A DNA stretch of 37,675 bases from Bacteroidota bacterium (GTDB taxonomy: Bacteria > Bacteroidota > Bacteroidia > UBA7662). The notes below the pieces were generated by a model, which was given only the letters and a program-made list of their open reading frames with translations, had not been told where the DNA came from and searched no databases. The stretch is taken from assembly GCA_016868875.1 (NCBI GenBank), contig VGFN01000004.1, forward strand, positions 1 to 37,675, in the 5' to 3' direction. Shown here piece after piece: positions 36,988-37,675 of this stretch. The position numbers and the translations under genes were made by a program. Each line of letters begins with the position of its first letter. Position 1 is the stretch's first letter.

Positions 36988-36995
36988 TAAATTTG
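36988..36995 (+). promoter_or_regulatory. Bacteroidota -7 element TAAATTTG upstream of acyl-CoA carboxylase
   Basis: Exact TAnnTTTG match about 41 nt upstream of the ATG at 37036; no clear -33 partner. Confidence 0.35.
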
Positions 36996-37035
36996 AACTT
37001 GATAAAGAAAATAACCTGAGTTCAAACTATAACGT

Positions 37036-37675
37036 ATGTCCACCGAAAGCAAAGCCTACTTTGATGACCTCATGCAGGATCTCCGGGTATTGGAGGAGAA
37101 AATAGCCCAAGGCGGAGGGGCCAAGGCCATGGCCCGCCTCCATGAAAAGGGTAAAATGTCTGCTAGAGAACGCATCGCAGCCTTGCTGGATCCCGACACG
37201 GATCGTCTTGAAATTGGGGCAATGGCTGGGTTGGGCATGTACGAAGAGGAAGGCGGTTGCCCTTCCGGAGGGGTTGTGGTGGTTTTGGGTTATATCCACG
37301 GACGTTTGGTGGTGGTCGTGGCCAACGACGCCACCGTCAAAGCCGGCGCTTGGTTTCCGATCACCGGAAAGAAGAATTTGAGAGCACAGGAAATAGCCAT
37401 GGAAAACCGTTTGCCGATTATCTACTTGGTGGACAGTGCCGGGATCTACTTGCCGATGCAGAACGAGATCTTCGCAGACAAAGAGCATTTCGGGAGAATT
37501 TTTCGTAACAATGCACGCATGTCTTCCATGGGTATTGTACAGATCGCAGCAGTCATGGGATCTTGCGTAGCAGGGGGGGCGTATTTGCCCATCATGTCCG
37601 ACGAGGCCTTGATTGTCGAAGGGAGCGGGAGTATTTTCCTAGCAGGTTCTTACCTGGTCAAGGCAGCGATTGGCG
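37036..37675 (+). CDS. acyl-CoA carboxylase beta subunit (carboxyltransferase), 3' end beyond right edge of window
   Basis: ARLHEKGKMSARERIAALLD, VVANDATVKAGAWFPITGKKNLRAQEIA, IYLVDSAGIYLPMQNEIFADKEHFGRIF, GSCVAGGAYLPIMSDEALIVEGSGSIFLAG. Confidence 0.92.
   Translation, partial: MSTESKAYFDDLMQDLRVLEEKIAQGGGAKAMARLHEKGKMSARERIAALLDPDTDRLEIGAMAGLGMYEEEGGCPSGGVVVVLGYIHGRLVVVVANDATVKAGAWFPITGKKNLRAQEIAMENRLPIIYLVDSAGIYLPMQNEIFADKEHFGRIFRNNARMSSMGIVQIAAVMGSCVAGGAYLPIMSDEALIVEGSGSIFLAGSYLVKAAIG

Noticed and set aside
1-37675. CRISPR arrays, prophage, insertion sequences, toxin-antitoxin or defence loci
   Set aside because: No direct-repeat arrays, Cas, phage structural, transposase or known defence proteins were recognised on reading the translations and sequence.

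Overview
Chromosomal segment from a member of the Bacteroidota, inferred from a type IX secretion plug-family protein, TAnnTTTG promoter elements, DUF4199-like proteins and BatA-type proteins. I see no transposase, phage, CRISPR or toxin-antitoxin signature. From left to right: murI (runs off the left edge), ACMSD and 3-hydroxyanthranilate dioxygenase (kynurenine catabolism), an AddB-like PD-(D/E)XK nuclease, aconitase, an orphan MacB/FtsX-type permease, tRNA-Cys(GCA), a thiolase, a PIN-PhoH ATPase, a T9SS plug-like protein, the complete nqrABCDEF operon, sucC, and a TonB-dependent receptor. After these comes a tightly packed co-directional array of ten genes (22.7-36.1 kb): a large TPR protein, a beta-barrel-like protein, a TM protein with HU-like and SPOR-like ends, a BatA/VWA-like protein, a degenerate dihydroorotase, an unknown protein, two DUF4199-like proteins, a GT2 and a GT4. 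The window ends with a transaldolase, a small SRP RNA gene absent from the ORF track, and an acyl-CoA carboxylase beta subunit (runs off the right edge). The best candidate for an under-described system is the TPR / barrel / HU-SPOR / BatA cluster, which also lies at a clear drop in G+C. All homology calls are from motif recognition; no searches were run.
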